Positions 46,960-56,882 of a stretch of DNA of 64,000 nucleotides are shown one piece after another. The notes beneath the pieces are model-generated. The model saw only the letters and a list, made by a program, of their open reading frames with translations, had not been told where the DNA came from and made no database searches. A program made the translations under genes and the position numbers. This stretch comes from Glaciecola sp. XM2 (GTDB lineage: Bacteria; Pseudomonadota; Gammaproteobacteria; Enterobacterales; Alteromonadaceae), in assembly GCF_018595715.1 (NCBI RefSeq), contig NZ_JAHEOJ010000028.1, positions 184,703 through 248,702 of the forward strand, written 5' to 3'. Position 1 is the stretch's first letter. Every line of letters starts with the position of its first letter.

Positions 46960-47513
46960 TGAGCACAATCGAAAGCTTGTATGGCCCTGTCTCTCAAGAT
47001 ATCTATGAGGCGTGCAAGCATCTCAAACTGCTCGTTTTAGACGTAGATGGTGTGTTGTCAGACGGCCTCATCTATTTAGGCAACAATAACGAAGAGTTTA
47101 AAGCGTTTAACACAAAAGATGGCTATGGCATCAAGGCCGTTGCCGCATGCGGTGTAGATGTCGCTGTAATCACAGGGCGCACCTCATCCATCGTACAAAA
47201 CCGCATGCAAGCTCTCAATGCCAAGTTCATTATCCAAGGCGAAGAAGACAAGCAACAAGCACTTCAAACACTCATGAAAGAATGCGGCCTCTCGCCCAAA
47301 GAAGTGGCAAGCGTTGGTGATGATATGCCCGACGCAGGCCTCTTTGCGTTAAGTGCTGTTAAAGTCGCGGTTCAAGATGCGCACCCACAGTTACTTCAGC
47401 AGGCAAATTTTGTTACCAAGAACAAAGGCGGGCGCGGAGCGGTCAGAGAGTTCTGTGATTTGATATTGCAATCAAAAGGCCAGCTTGAATATATCCATGG
47501 TGCAAGCCTTTGA
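46959..47513 (+). CDS. kdsC: Kdo-8-phosphate phosphatase KdsC
   Basis: HAD-superfamily phosphatase that removes the phosphate from Kdo-8-P. The 184 residues carry LDVDGVLSDG, with nucleophile Asp28 and Asp30, the second motif VITGRTS and the metal-binding SVGDDMPD. It is C0-type without a cap domain, so it works as a tetramer. It overlaps kdsD and lptC. Confidence 0.97.
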   Translation: MSTIESLYGPVSQDIYEACKHLKLLVLDVDGVLSDGLIYLGNNNEEFKAFNTKDGYGIKAVAACGVDVAVITGRTSSIVQNRMQALNAKFIIQGEEDKQQALQTLMKECGLSPKEVASVGDDMPDAGLFALSAVKVAVQDAHPQLLQQANFVTKNKGGRGAVREFCDLILQSKGQLEYIHGASL

Positions 47514-48076
47514 GCCGCACCAGCTACAGCTTAACCTTCATATTCACCGCGGTAGTGTTACTATATTTGTCGATATTGTTTAGTGGGGACGACGAGCAAA
47601 GCAGCGCGCCTTCCACATCTCCATTAATTCCAAACTACAAGGCAATAAAACTCAACAGTAAACTGTATGATAAATCGGGCAAATTGAGTCACGAAGTGGC
47701 TGCCGACAAAATGGAGCATTATGAAGAACTCGGGTTCGCTGTATTCGACATGCCCGTTTATACGCTTTATTTAGATGATGGTGAACCTTGGCGACTAACC
47801 GCAAGTGAAGGCACCCTTTATAACAATAATCGTATACAATTAGAAAAAAATGTCAGAATTGTGAATCTTCGTACACAAGACTTTGTCACAGAGATAACAA
47901 CTGAATATATAGAAATTAATTTGCAAAACAAAACACTGCAATCTGACCAATTAGTAACGATAGCCGGGCCAGATTATCTTGTGACAAGCTTAGGTTTAAT
48001 TGGCAACCTAACCACACAACAATACGAGTTTAAAGAACATGTACAAACGATTTTTTATCCCGCTGTTGAGCGCTAG
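47510..48076 (+). CDS. lptC: LPS export protein LptC
   Basis: Inner-membrane bitopic protein that receives LPS from LptB2FG and passes it to LptA. It has one N-terminal TM helix (about residues 5-24) and a periplasmic beta-jellyroll (GKLSHEVAADKMEHYEELG, LTASEGTLYNNNRIQLEKNV). 188 residues as in E. coli. It begins with a TTG that overlaps the kdsC stop (TTGA), and its 3' end overlaps lptA by 38 bp, so translation is coupled on both sides. Confidence 0.94.
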   Translation: MSRTSYSLTFIFTAVVLLYLSILFSGDDEQSSAPSTSPLIPNYKAIKLNSKLYDKSGKLSHEVAADKMEHYEELGFAVFDMPVYTLYLDDGEPWRLTASEGTLYNNNRIQLEKNVRIVNLRTQDFVTEITTEYIEINLQNKTLQSDQLVTIAGPDYLVTSLGLIGNLTTQQYEFKEHVQTIFYPAVER

Positions 48077-48755
48077 CACTTTATTGATGCTAACAAGCGA
48101 TGCATGGGCACACATGAGCCCGACCTTATTGCAGGCTCCATCGCAGTCGAGTAGCGCTTCAGAGATGGTTTCTGAGCAAGGCGCTCAAAATGCGCAACCT
48201 GTTGTGCAAGCCTCTACAGCCGAACAAGCATCAACAAATCCGGCAGATGCATCTACCTCGACCATCAGCACGGATTTTACTTTGCCCGTCACCTTGCGTT
48301 CTAGAGACCAGGCTTTAGATGGCATAAACAAAACATCTATATTTACCGAGAACGTGACAATCCGCCAGGGCAGCCTTGAGCTTTTAGCTGACCGCGTAGA
48401 AATAGATGCAGCAAATGGTCCTGGCAGAGAAATTATTATGGCATCTGGCCAACCGTCAAGTTACCAGCAACGTAAAGACGACGGCACCATGGTGCAAGCG
48501 AGTGCCAATCAGATTACGTATGACGTGTCGACCCGTACAATATCGTTAAAAGGAAATGCCTTAATCACCCAAGATGGTGTGCGCGTAACCGGTGATGCCA
48601 TTGTCTTTGACATGAGTAAAGAACAAATTTTAGCATCTACCAGCGATGACAGTGATAATTCAGTCACAACGGTAATAAGCCCAGGCTCATTTTCAACGCC
48701 AGAGAAGAGCGAGCAAGAAAAGCAGCAAGAGCAACCTCCAGAGGTTCAACCGTGA
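48039..48755 (+). CDS. lptA: LPS periplasmic bridge protein LptA
   Basis: Periplasmic OstA-domain protein that polymerises into the bridge for LPS. It has a signal peptide (about 1-24, cleavage after AWA). A long Ser/Ala/Gln-rich linker (about 30-75) is unusual before the OstA domain ([40 protein letters not shown]), and the C-terminal tail is Glu/Gln/Pro-rich. 238 residues, longer than E. coli LptA (185) because of the linker and tail. The start lies inside lptC. Confidence 0.93.
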   Translation: MYKRFFIPLLSASTLLMLTSDAWAHMSPTLLQAPSQSSSASEMVSEQGAQNAQPVVQASTAEQASTNPADASTSTISTDFTLPVTLRSRDQALDGINKTSIFTENVTIRQGSLELLADRVEIDAANGPGREIIMASGQPSSYQQRKDDGTMVQASANQITYDVSTRTISLKGNALITQDGVRVTGDAIVFDMSKEQILASTSDDSDNSVTTVISPGSFSTPEKSEQEKQQEQPPEVQP

Positions 48756-49480
48756 GCAGTACATTAACTGCAAAGCACCTTGCCAAATCCTACAAGTCTA
48801 GGCAGGTTGTACGCGATGTAAGCATTGAGGTATCCACTGGCCAAATCGTTGGCCTGCTTGGCCCTAATGGGGCTGGTAAAACCACGACTTTTTACATGAT
48901 TGTAGGTTTGGTTCCGCTGGATAAAGGCGAAATACAAATTGATCAGCTCGACATAACGATTCAACCAATGCATGAGCGAGCAAGGCATGGTATCGGCTAT
49001 TTGCCACAAGAGGCGTCTATTTTTAGAAAGCTGACGGTGTATGAAAATTTAATGGCTATCTTGCAAACCCGCAAAGAATTAAGTAAGAATCAACAAGAAC
49101 AGCAAGCAGATGAACTACTTGATGATTTCAATATTAATCATATTAGAAATAATCTTGGCATGAGCTTGTCAGGTGGCGAGCGCCGACGTGTTGAAATCGC
49201 CAGAGCGCTAGCGGCAAATCCAAAATTTATTTTGCTCGATGAACCCTTTGCAGGTGTTGACCCAATTTCTGTGAATGATATAAAGAAGATAGTGTATCAA
49301 TTGAAAGAACGCGGTATCGGAATTTTGATTACAGACCATAATGTAAAAGAAACGCTAGATGTCTGCGAAGTTGCCTACATTGTTAGCCATGGTGAACTCA
49401 TCGCATCAGGCAGCGCCGAAGAGGTACTTGCTAATCAAACCGTTCGCGATGTTTATTTAGGTGAACAATTTTCGCTTTAG
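48752..49480 (+). CDS. lptB: LPS export ATPase LptB
   Basis: ATPase of the LptB2FGC extractor of LPS. The 242 residues have Walker [18 protein letters not shown] (near 38), the Q loop YLPQEAS, signature [15 protein letters not shown] (near 138) and Walker [14 protein letters not shown]. It starts with GTG overlapping the lptA stop (GTGA). lptF and lptG are not in the window, as usual. Confidence 0.97.
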   Translation: MSSTLTAKHLAKSYKSRQVVRDVSIEVSTGQIVGLLGPNGAGKTTTFYMIVGLVPLDKGEIQIDQLDITIQPMHERARHGIGYLPQEASIFRKLTVYENLMAILQTRKELSKNQQEQQADELLDDFNINHIRNNLGMSLSGGERRRVEIARALAANPKFILLDEPFAGVDPISVNDIKKIVYQLKERGIGILITDHNVKETLDVCEVAYIVSHGELIASGSAEEVLANQTVRDVYLGEQFSL

Positions 49481-49528
49481 GCATACAATCAAGATGTGAG
49501 ATTGCCTAGTGTTAGCCAAAGGAAGTGA

Positions 49529-51034
49529 ATGAAACCCTCGTTACAGCTTAAGTTTAGTCAACAGCTTACCATGACGCCTCAATTGCAGCAGGCGATTAAG
49601 CTATTGCAACTTTCAACCATTGACCTTCAGCAGGAAATTCAAGAAGCCCTTGAATCCAATCCGTTGCTAGAAATGTTGGAACAAGATTTTTCAGATAATG
49701 AACAAGGGCAAAACGAGCAAAGCAAAGGCGAAAAAGATACAGATGCTTCTAGACTAAGTAATTCTGATAACGACACAGATTTATCGAGCTCAGATAATGT
49801 AGACAGTCACGATGCCCTCGAAAAGAACGATATTCCGGACGACCTTCCGCTAGATAGCTCATGGGAAGAATATCTTGGTTCGAGTTCTGCCCCCATTCGC
49901 ATGGTCGGCAGCAATCCTGACGATGATTACGTATTTCAAGGAGAAACCAGCGACTCCATTCAAGACCATTTAATGTGGCAAATGGAACTGACTCACTTCT
50001 CTGACAATGACCGCTCCATAGCAATTGCCATTATTGACTCTATCGATGACTCAGGCTACCTAACAACCACATGTGAAGACATTCTTGATAGTCTCGACAA
50101 TGAAGATATTGAGCTTGACGAAGTTGAGTGTGTGCTCAAACGCATCCAAATGTTCGACCCCGTGGGTGCCGGCGCTCGCTCAGTGCAAGAATGCTTGCTC
50201 GTGCAGCTAAAGCAATTTGATGAAAATACACCATGGATAGAAGAAGCTCGAGCGCTGATAAAAGAGCATTCCGATTTACTCAGCAGCAAAGACTATCGAA
50301 CGTTGATGCGCAAAACTCGGCTCAAAGAAGACCAGCTTCGTGAAGTTATGCGACTGTTGAAAACGCTCAATCCGCGTCCCGGCAGCGCTATTTCCACAAA
50401 AGAACCTGAGTATGTCATTCCCGATGTTAACGTATATAAAAAGAATGGCGTATGGACGGTGGAACTGAACAACGATGCGTTACCGGCTTTGTCTGTTAAC
50501 GAAACGTATGCAAGCTTAGGAAAAACCTCTAAAAATCCGAACGATTCTCAATTTATAAAGTCTCATTTACAAGAGGCGAAATGGTTTATTAAAAGCTTAG
50601 AGAGTCGTAACGAAACCTTACTGAAGGTATCGCATTGCATCGTATCAAAGCAAAGAGAGTTTTTTGAAAAAGGCCCAGAGAAAATGATTCCTATGGTGCT
50701 CAACGATGTAGCTGAAATGGTAGACATGCATGAATCAACCATCTCACGTGTGACGACACAAAAATATATGCATACGCCACGAGGCATTTTTGAACTGAAG
50801 TATTTCTTTTCAAGCCATGTTGCCACCGAATCAGGTGAAAACTGTTCGTCTACGGCGATACGAGCTTTTATCAAGAAAATGGTATCAGCGGAGCCAGCGC
50901 ATAAACCACTAAGCGATAGCAAAATTGCGCAAGTGCTCGCCGAGCAAGGTATTCAAGTTGCTCGACGGACAATTGCAAAATACCGGGAATCCTTGAATAT
51001 TCCCCCTTCTAATCAACGAAAAAGTCTACTTTAG
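49529..51034 (+). CDS. rpoN: RNA polymerase sigma-54 factor RpoN
   Basis: Alternative sigma factor for -24/-12 promoters that need AAA+ activators (nitrogen, motility, EPS genes). Of 501 residues: region I, Gln/Leu-rich (about 1-50, [18 protein letters not shown] type), region II acidic (about 50-120), the core-binding region and the C-terminal RpoN box [15 protein letters not shown] near residue 478. It follows lptB by 48 bp and leads the hpf-ptsN-rapZ-npr group. No sigma-54 activator gene is in the window. Confidence 0.98.
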   Translation: MKPSLQLKFSQQLTMTPQLQQAIKLLQLSTIDLQQEIQEALESNPLLEMLEQDFSDNEQGQNEQSKGEKDTDASRLSNSDNDTDLSSSDNVDSHDALEKNDIPDDLPLDSSWEEYLGSSSAPIRMVGSNPDDDYVFQGETSDSIQDHLMWQMELTHFSDNDRSIAIAIIDSIDDSGYLTTTCEDILDSLDNEDIELDEVECVLKRIQMFDPVGAGARSVQECLLVQLKQFDENTPWIEEARALIKEHSDLLSSKDYRTLMRKTRLKEDQLREVMRLLKTLNPRPGSAISTKEPEYVIPDVNVYKKNGVWTVELNNDALPALSVNETYASLGKTSKNPNDSQFIKSHLQEAKWFIKSLESRNETLLKVSHCIVSKQREFFEKGPEKMIPMVLNDVAEMVDMHESTISRVTTQKYMHTPRGIFELKYFFSSHVATESGENCSSTAIRAFIKKMVSAEPAHKPLSDSKIAQVLAEQGIQVARRTIAKYRESLNIPPSNQRKSLL

Positions 51035-51057
51035 ACGCAACAAGAGGACTACGCACT

Positions 51058-51345
51058 ATGCAAATTAACCTTACTGGTCATCATGTAGAAATCACCGATT
51101 CATTGCGCAGTTATGTCGACACCAAATTTGAGAAACTCGAGAGACACTTCGATCACATCAATAATGTCCACGTTATTTTAAATATCGAAAAACTTAATCA
51201 AAAAGCCGAAGCGACACTGCATCTAAACGGTGGTGAAGTATTCGCAAATGCTGAGCATACCGATATGTATGCGGCAATTGACTCGCTTATCGACAAACTT
51301 GATCGCCAAGTGATTAAGCACAAAGAAAAGCTCAGAAGGCACTAA
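51058..51345 (+). CDS. hpf: Ribosome hibernation promoting factor (short HPF/YhbH)
   Basis: Binds the 30S subunit in stationary phase to form inactive 100S ribosomes. The 95 residues match the short HPF of gammaproteobacteria (ITDSLRSYVDTKFEKLERHF near the N-terminus, ANAEHTDMYAAIDSLIDKLDRQ towards the end), with a basic C-terminus. It lies between rpoN and ptsN as in E. coli and may be driven by the rpoN promoter. Confidence 0.96.
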   Translation: MQINLTGHHVEITDSLRSYVDTKFEKLERHFDHINNVHVILNIEKLNQKAEATLHLNGGEVFANAEHTDMYAAIDSLIDKLDRQVIKHKEKLRRH

Positions 51346-51356
51346 CGTAAAATACT

Positions 51357-51800
51357 ATGATAATTTCTGACATCATTTCACTCGACCGCACGCAATGTTC
51401 GGTTGAGTGTTACAGCAAAAAAAGAATCTTTGAAGTTATTACCGAAATTGCGCTTAAGCAAAACCCACGACTCAACCAAGATGAGGTGTTAAGTAGTCTG
51501 ATCAACAGAGAGAAATTGGGTAGCACCGGCATTGGTAACGGAATTGCGATACCACACGGGCGGATTAAAGGCTTAGAGCATATTATGGCGGTGATAGTAA
51601 CAAGTGACGAGCCAATTGAGTTTGATGCAATAGATGGCAAACCAGTTGATATCTTTTTTGCGATTTTGGTGCCCAATGACGAAGCGGATACGCATTTAAA
51701 GGCATTAGCCGGCATTGCACGTAAATTAAGTGATAAAGAAATTGTAAAAGCTATAAGAAGCGCAGAAAATAAAAAAGAAATTGTTGCCGCACTCGCATAA
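51357..51800 (+). CDS. ptsN: PTS nitrogen-regulatory protein EIIA(Ntr)
   Basis: Phosphoacceptor of the nitrogen PTS, which links nitrogen and potassium status to regulation. The 147 residues fold as EIIA of the fructose/mannitol type, with the active His67 in GIAIPHGR. It receives phosphate from Npr, encoded two genes downstream. There is no ptsP in the window. Confidence 0.97.
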   Translation: MIISDIISLDRTQCSVECYSKKRIFEVITEIALKQNPRLNQDEVLSSLINREKLGSTGIGNGIAIPHGRIKGLEHIMAVIVTSDEPIEFDAIDGKPVDIFFAILVPNDEADTHLKALAGIARKLSDKEIVKAIRSAENKKEIVAALA

Positions 51801-51836
51801 TTGTTCAATACCATCGTAACCAAATAGGAACCAAGG

Positions 51837-52706
51837 ATGAAGCTGTTGATTATTAGTGGCCGTTCGGGCTCAGGAAAGTCGATTGCGCTGCGCTCACTAG
51901 AAGATTTAGGTTACTACTGCGTTGATAATATTCCCGTAAACTTACTCCCTACACTCACCCACGCTGTTGCTGATGAAAACGATTTGGTCGCAGTGAGCAT
52001 CGATGTCAGGAATATGCCTAAAGCCGAGCAAGAAATTTCCGAAATATTGGAGTATTTGCCACGAGTATGGGACATCACCATTATATACCTAGATGCTAGT
52101 GATGATGTGTTGATTAAGCGCTATAGTGAAACCCGTCGCCTGCACCCTTTGTTTAAGCAGTCAAACTCTTTGATTGATGCGATTGCTTCAGAACGAGAAA
52201 TTCTTGTCCCGGTTGCTGAGCGCGCCGACCTAACCATTAACACCGACCAACTATCAGTGCATGACCTAGCAGAGTTAATCAGAGAGCGCGTGCTAGGGAA
52301 AAAGAGTACCGATCTAGTCATATTGTTTGAGTCATTCGGATTTAAATATGGTATTCCAAAAGATGCTGACTATGTATTTGATGTGCGCTTTTTACCTAAT
52401 CCACATTGGGATCCAGATTTAAGACCGCTTAACGGCTTGGACGGACCAGTGGAAATATTCCTAGCCGGCCAACCGCTGGTCATGAAATTTATTTGGCAAG
52501 TACAAAACTTAATCACTACTTGGCTTCCTCACCTGGAAAGAAACAATCGCAGTTATGTCACCATCGCCATTGGATGCACAGGAGGACAACACCGCAGTGT
52601 GTTTGTTGCGCAAAGTTTGGCAGAAAGCTTTAAAGCAACACATGGCGACGTGCAGGTCAAACATCGTGAATTAAAACGCATCAGCAAAAACGCTGAGCCA
52701 ACCTAG
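51837..52706 (+). CDS. rapZ: RNase adapter protein RapZ
   Basis: Nucleotide-binding adaptor that in E. coli directs RNase E to the sRNA GlmZ in response to glucosamine-6-phosphate, so it controls amino-sugar supply for the envelope. The 289 residues have Walker A GRSGSGKS (residues 8-15) and the conserved C-terminal GCTGGQHRSVFVAQSLAE segment near residue 245. It sits between ptsN and npr as in E. coli. Confidence 0.97.
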   Translation: MKLLIISGRSGSGKSIALRSLEDLGYYCVDNIPVNLLPTLTHAVADENDLVAVSIDVRNMPKAEQEISEILEYLPRVWDITIIYLDASDDVLIKRYSETRRLHPLFKQSNSLIDAIASEREILVPVAERADLTINTDQLSVHDLAELIRERVLGKKSTDLVILFESFGFKYGIPKDADYVFDVRFLPNPHWDPDLRPLNGLDGPVEIFLAGQPLVMKFIWQVQNLITTWLPHLERNNRSYVTIAIGCTGGQHRSVFVAQSLAESFKATHGDVQVKHRELKRISKNAEPT

Positions 52707-52716
52707 GGTAAAATGT

Positions 52717-53001
52717 ATGGCCCAAGCGAATCAAATTCATCGGTCACTGACGATAATCAACAAGCTTGGCTTACATGCGAGAGCCGCCACTAAACTAGTG
52801 CAGTTGGCAAACCAATTTGACGCTGAAATTATGCTCACACAAGGCGAGAATTCGGCCCCTGCTAACAGTGTACTAGCGCTAATGATGCTAGAAAGCGGTC
52901 AGGGAAAAACCGTGGATGTCCATTGTTCTGGGGACGACGCCACAGCTGCGATGGACGCTATCACAGAACTCATCCAAAACAAATTTGATGAAAGTGAATA
53001 A
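52717..53001 (+). CDS. npr: Phosphocarrier protein NPr
   Basis: HPr-like carrier of the nitrogen PTS. The 94 residues carry the active His20 in LGLHARAATK and the Ser-site region of HPr at about residue 50. It hands phosphate from EI(Ntr) to PtsN. It is the last gene of the rpoN group; no clear terminator follows before the mgtE promoter. Confidence 0.95.
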   Translation: MAQANQIHRSLTIINKLGLHARAATKLVQLANQFDAEIMLTQGENSAPANSVLALMMLESGQGKTVDVHCSGDDATAAMDAITELIQNKFDESE

Positions 53002-53082
53002 CTTACCAGGCACAAGGCTAACATAAGTAGTTTATAATAAATTCAATAAAATCAAGCTATCACATAATTGTCACGCACTAAG

Positions 53083-53091
53083 TGATATAAT
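53083..53091 (+). promoter_or_regulatory. Extended -10 promoter of mgtE
   Basis: TGATATAAT contains a perfect TATAAT with the extended TGN motif. The spacing predicts a transcript start near 53098 and a 5' leader of about 47 nt before the ATG at 53145. The -35 region is weak, as is common for extended -10 promoters. Confidence 0.65.
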
Positions 53092-53144
53092 CAAAGCATG
53101 TGGTAGTTAACGCCTTTATCTTTATAGCGTGCTACGGAGTGTCC

Positions 53145-54503
53145 ATGTCTGAAGCAATAGAGTTAAGTAATACGACCGAACGCCTCGAATCAATAAACCG
53201 ATTCTTGAATGCAGGTGCGTTCGTGCGCGTAAGAAGATTGCTACTCGATTTGCCCGCAAGTGACGTGGCGCTGCTGCTTGAATCCTCCCCCACCAAAACC
53301 CGTGATGAACTATGGCGTCTTCTCGATGCAGATTTTCATGGTGATGTTCTAGAGGAGTTATCTGAAGATGTTCGTAACGGGATTATTACCAAAATGGTGC
53401 CCGCGAATGTCGTTGATGCCCTTGAAGACATGGACACAGATGACTTGGCGGAGACTCTCAGCAGTCTCCCCGATGATGTGTTGCAAAGTATCCTTAAATC
53501 TATGGACACTCAAGACAGGGTAAGAGCAGAAAAAGCATTATCGTATGGTGAAGAAACAGCCGGTTTCATAATGAACACCGACACCATCACCTTGCGTCCG
53601 GATGTCAGTATAGATGTGGTCATCCGTTATTTGCGACTTAAGACAGAATTGCCCGAAAACACCGACACCCTCTATGTTGTCAATCGCCAAGACATTCTCA
53701 TCGGCACAGTATCGTTGGCTAGTTTGTTGACTTCAAACCCAGAAGTCTCCGTCGCTGAAATCATGGATGATGAGCCAGAAGCGATTCCAGCAAATGCGCC
53801 AGATGATGAAGTGGCGAGCATGTTTGAACGCTACAATTGGCTTTCTGCACCGGTCGTTGACGAAGAACACAAGTTAGTAGGCCGTATCACCATTGATGAT
53901 GTGGTTGATATCATCCGCGAAGATGCTGAGCACTCGATGATGAGCATGGCCGGTCTAGATGATGAAGAGGATACCTTCGCGCCTATTGGTCAGAGTACTA
54001 AGCGCCGCTCAGTATGGCTGGGCGTTAATCTTGTTACGGCATTGTTGGCAGCAGCAGTAAGTGATTTATTTGAATCTACGCTCAGCCAACTAGCGGTGCT
54101 TGCCATCCTCAATACGATTGTGCCAAGCATGGGCGGCGTTGCAGGCAATCAAACCTTAACCTTAGTGATTCGAGGCATGGCGCTAGGTCATGTTACCGGC
54201 AGTAATGCCGTATGGCTAGTACGCAAAGAATTAGCCGTTGGCTTTTTGAATGGCATTATTTGGGCCGTGTTAATAGCATCTGTCATTGCCATCTGGAAGC
54301 AAGACTATATGCTTGGTGCTGTGATTGCTTTTGCCATGATGATGAACATGATAGCAGCAGGACTCGCCGGCGCGACCTTACCCATCATTATGAAGCGACT
54401 TAAAATTGACCCAGCCCTTGCGGGCAGTGTTATCTTGACTACCATTACAGATGTAGTCGGTATTTTCGCCTTTTTAGGCACCGCTACCTTATTCTTAATT
54501 TAA
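53145..54503 (+). CDS. mgtE: Magnesium transporter MgtE
   Basis: Dimeric Mg2+ channel. Order: N-terminal helical domain (about 1-120), two CBS domains (about 122-245) and five TM helices (about 275-452) with the pore motif PSMGGVAGNQTLTL near residue 340. The 452 residues match the family. The ATG at 53145 has GGAG upstream; the GTG at 53100 would be almost at the predicted transcript start, so it is rejected. The acidic CBS and N-domain interface that closes the gate at high Mg2+ appears intact. Confidence 0.95.
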   Translation: MSEAIELSNTTERLESINRFLNAGAFVRVRRLLLDLPASDVALLLESSPTKTRDELWRLLDADFHGDVLEELSEDVRNGIITKMVPANVVDALEDMDTDDLAETLSSLPDDVLQSILKSMDTQDRVRAEKALSYGEETAGFIMNTDTITLRPDVSIDVVIRYLRLKTELPENTDTLYVVNRQDILIGTVSLASLLTSNPEVSVAEIMDDEPEAIPANAPDDEVASMFERYNWLSAPVVDEEHKLVGRITIDDVVDIIREDAEHSMMSMAGLDDEEDTFAPIGQSTKRRSVWLGVNLVTALLAAAVSDLFESTLSQLAVLAILNTIVPSMGGVAGNQTLTLVIRGMALGHVTGSNAVWLVRKELAVGFLNGIIWAVLIASVIAIWKQDYMLGAVIAFAMMMNMIAAGLAGATLPIIMKRLKIDPALAGSVILTTITDVVGIFAFLGTATLFLI

Positions 54504-54518
54504 TAGTAACGAGATGGG

Positions 54519-56882
54519 CTAGTCGTCTATCTCATTATCGCTTAGCCATTGCACAAGCTCAGGCACGTCTTGCTCTAAGGCCATATCTAACTGCTCCATC
54601 CAATCGTGCACATTTTCCCACCATGCTGGGTGGTCGCCTTGCTGAATATGATTGGCGGCACTTTGCACCCTCGATAGTCCCACTGAACCAGCCGCGCCCT
54701 TAATTTTGTGAGCTTGAGAGCAGACTTCGTCTTTATCTTGCGCCGCTAATGCCACCTTCATGATTTCCATATACTCAGGAATTTTGTCTTTGAATACTGC
54801 TAAACTCGCTTCAACCATCGACGTCCCAATGGTTTCAATCAACATGGTCAAAAGCTCTGAATCTAAGACCGTTGGTGCTTGCTTGTGTATTTTGACTGCC
54901 TCATTATGCTCTGGTGCAGCGATGCTAGCGGGCTGACCTTCGGCGCTGGCAAATAACTCGTTGAATACTTGAATAACGCGACTTTTCTTAATTGGCTTTG
55001 CAATAATGTCATCCATACCGTTTTGCAGATATTCCTCTCGCTTTTTGATCACATTTGCGGTGAGCGCAACTATCGGCGTTTGCAATACCAAGTCCTCATC
55101 AAGCAGCGTGCGAGCAACATCAAACCCTGTCATATCTGGTAGCTGGATATCAAGCAATATAAGGTCAAAGGTTTCTTTGCGTACCATATCGATAGCCTGC
55201 TGACCCGTCATCGCTACACTGACATGCTGGCCCAATTTTTCTAACAAGGCTTTAGCAACCATGACATTCAACTCAATATCTTCTACCAACAAAATATTCA
55301 AGTTAGATACTTTAAGCTCTTCAAGATTGACCCGGTCTTCAGAGATTTGCACCGGCAGCGTAATTTCAAAACACGTTCCTTGGTTGAGCTCGCTGTTTAC
55401 CTGAATATCGCCTCCCATCTTATCTACCATCTGTTTACAGATAGCGAGGCCGATGCCTGTGCCCGTTGCAGACTGAAAATCATCCCTCTGGACTTGATAA
55501 TACATGGCAAAAATTTTGTCCAATTCAGACTTTTGAATACCAATACCGGTGTCTTGAATGGTAAAGCGAATATCGGCAGTCGTTTTACTGGTTTGCGTTG
55601 ATGACATGGTTAAAGATACCGAGCCTTTAGGTGTGAATTTGACAGCGTTAAACAGCATGTTCCATAGCACCTGGCGAAGGCGTGTGCCATCGGCCTCAAA
55701 CGCCGCTGGAACCGGCTCAATAATTTGGGAGTGGAAACGCAGGTTTTTGTCTGCAGCAAGCAATTTAATGATGCTTGCTATCTCATTCACAAAGGCGGTG
55801 GTAGTGACGGTTTTAAGTTGAATTTCAACCTTGTCTCTATCCAACTTATCAAGGTCGATAATGTCGTTAAAGATATTTCCTAGCGTGATTGCGCTTGCAT
55901 AAATAGTGCTCACCCACTCAAACTGCTCAGAAGACAGAGAGGTATCGCGCAGCATACGGCTTAAGCCAACAATCCCGTTAAGCGGCGTGCGTAGCTCATG
56001 GGAGATTGTGGCGATAAATTGCGTTTTGTCTTTACTTGCCTGCTCAATGGCCACTTGCGACTGCTTACGCTCGGTCATATCACGGCCAAAGGCCAACAAG
56101 CCTAGACGATGACCATCATTATCGTAAAATGGTACTTTCTGCATCTCAAAAAAACGACGGCGCCCGTCAGCAAAACGTAACCATAACTCTTCGGTAATTG
56201 CCGCATTACGCTCTAGTACTTCATGATCTGAGGCCGCCACTTGACGGGCAAGCTCCTCATCGTACACCTCGTGTGGGGTTAACCCGAGCAACTCTTCTTC
56301 TGACTTTCCGGTCAGCTCTTCTGCCACTTTGTTGCATCCTGCAAATTTACCCTCTTCATTTCGATAATAAATCAGGTCAGGTGATGCATCGATAATAGAT
56401 CGGGTCAGCGTTGATAGTCTTCTTGCTTGCAACTCCTGTTCGGATTTTTCCTTAATTTGTTGCTCAAGTTCAGAGAACATCGTCTCACGCTCTAGCTGAG
56501 CGTTTTTTCGCTGTTCAATCTCGTAATTAAGCTGTCGAATATTGTTTTGAAGTTCACGGTTTAAGATTACGTCGTGACGCCTTAAACGCTCTAATTGTGA
56601 AACCGCTTCTTCTAGATTAATTCGAGAATGCTCTAACTCCTGAACCAACTCACTGAAAAAGTACACCAAAAATGGGGCGCTGATCAAAGTAAGTATAAGT
56701 GGGCTTATGATGTCTGCCAATTCAATCTCGCTTCCAAGGCCAAGACGTATGACGTATGAACCGAATACTGTAAACAACAATGTAAAAACAACAAAAAGGA
56801 TACTGACTTTAAGCGTACCGACTTTATCCACAAATTGAGCAAACTTGATTGCCCAAGAGCCAGAGAGAGTTTTGATTGGCAT
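54519..56882 (-). CDS. arcB: Aerobic-respiration hybrid sensor kinase ArcB
   Basis: Tripartite redox sensor that phosphorylates ArcA. The 787 residues have two TM helices (about 25-45 and 60-80), a coiled coil and PAS domain. A kinase with His near 294 (ISHELRTPLNG), a receiver with Asp near 576 (LLDIQLPDM) and a C-terminal Hpt with His near 724 (AHKIKGAAGSVG) follow, all very close to E. coli ArcB (H292, D576, H717). Of the two redox cysteines of E. coli ArcB, the first is kept (Cys183, GCNK) and the second (E. coli Cys241) is replaced by Phe244. It is divergent from gltB. Confidence 0.96.
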   Translation of the reverse strand: MPIKTLSGSWAIKFAQFVDKVGTLKVSILFVVFTLLFTVFGSYVIRLGLGSEIELADIISPLILTLISAPFLVYFFSELVQELEHSRINLEEAVSQLERLRRHDVILNRELQNNIRQLNYEIEQRKNAQLERETMFSELEQQIKEKSEQELQARRLSTLTRSIIDASPDLIYYRNEEGKFAGCNKVAEELTGKSEEELLGLTPHEVYDEELARQVAASDHEVLERNAAITEELWLRFADGRRRFFEMQKVPFYDNDGHRLGLLAFGRDMTERKQSQVAIEQASKDKTQFIATISHELRTPLNGIVGLSRMLRDTSLSSEQFEWVSTIYASAITLGNIFNDIIDLDKLDRDKVEIQLKTVTTTAFVNEIASIIKLLAADKNLRFHSQIIEPVPAAFEADGTRLRQVLWNMLFNAVKFTPKGSVSLTMSSTQTSKTTADIRFTIQDTGIGIQKSELDKIFAMYYQVQRDDFQSATGTGIGLAICKQMVDKMGGDIQVNSELNQGTCFEITLPVQISEDRVNLEELKVSNLNILLVEDIELNVMVAKALLEKLGQHVSVAMTGQQAIDMVRKETFDLILLDIQLPDMTGFDVARTLLDEDLVLQTPIVALTANVIKKREEYLQNGMDDIIAKPIKKSRVIQVFNELFASAEGQPASIAAPEHNEAVKIHKQAPTVLDSELLTMLIETIGTSMVEASLAVFKDKIPEYMEIMKVALAAQDKDEVCSQAHKIKGAAGSVGLSRVQSAANHIQQGDHPAWWENVHDWMEQLDMALEQDVPELVQWLSDNEIDD

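Noticed and set aside
53100..53144. GTG start extending MgtE by 15 residues
   Set aside because: It would lie at the predicted transcript start without a ribosome site, while ATG 53145 has GGAG and gives the usual family length.
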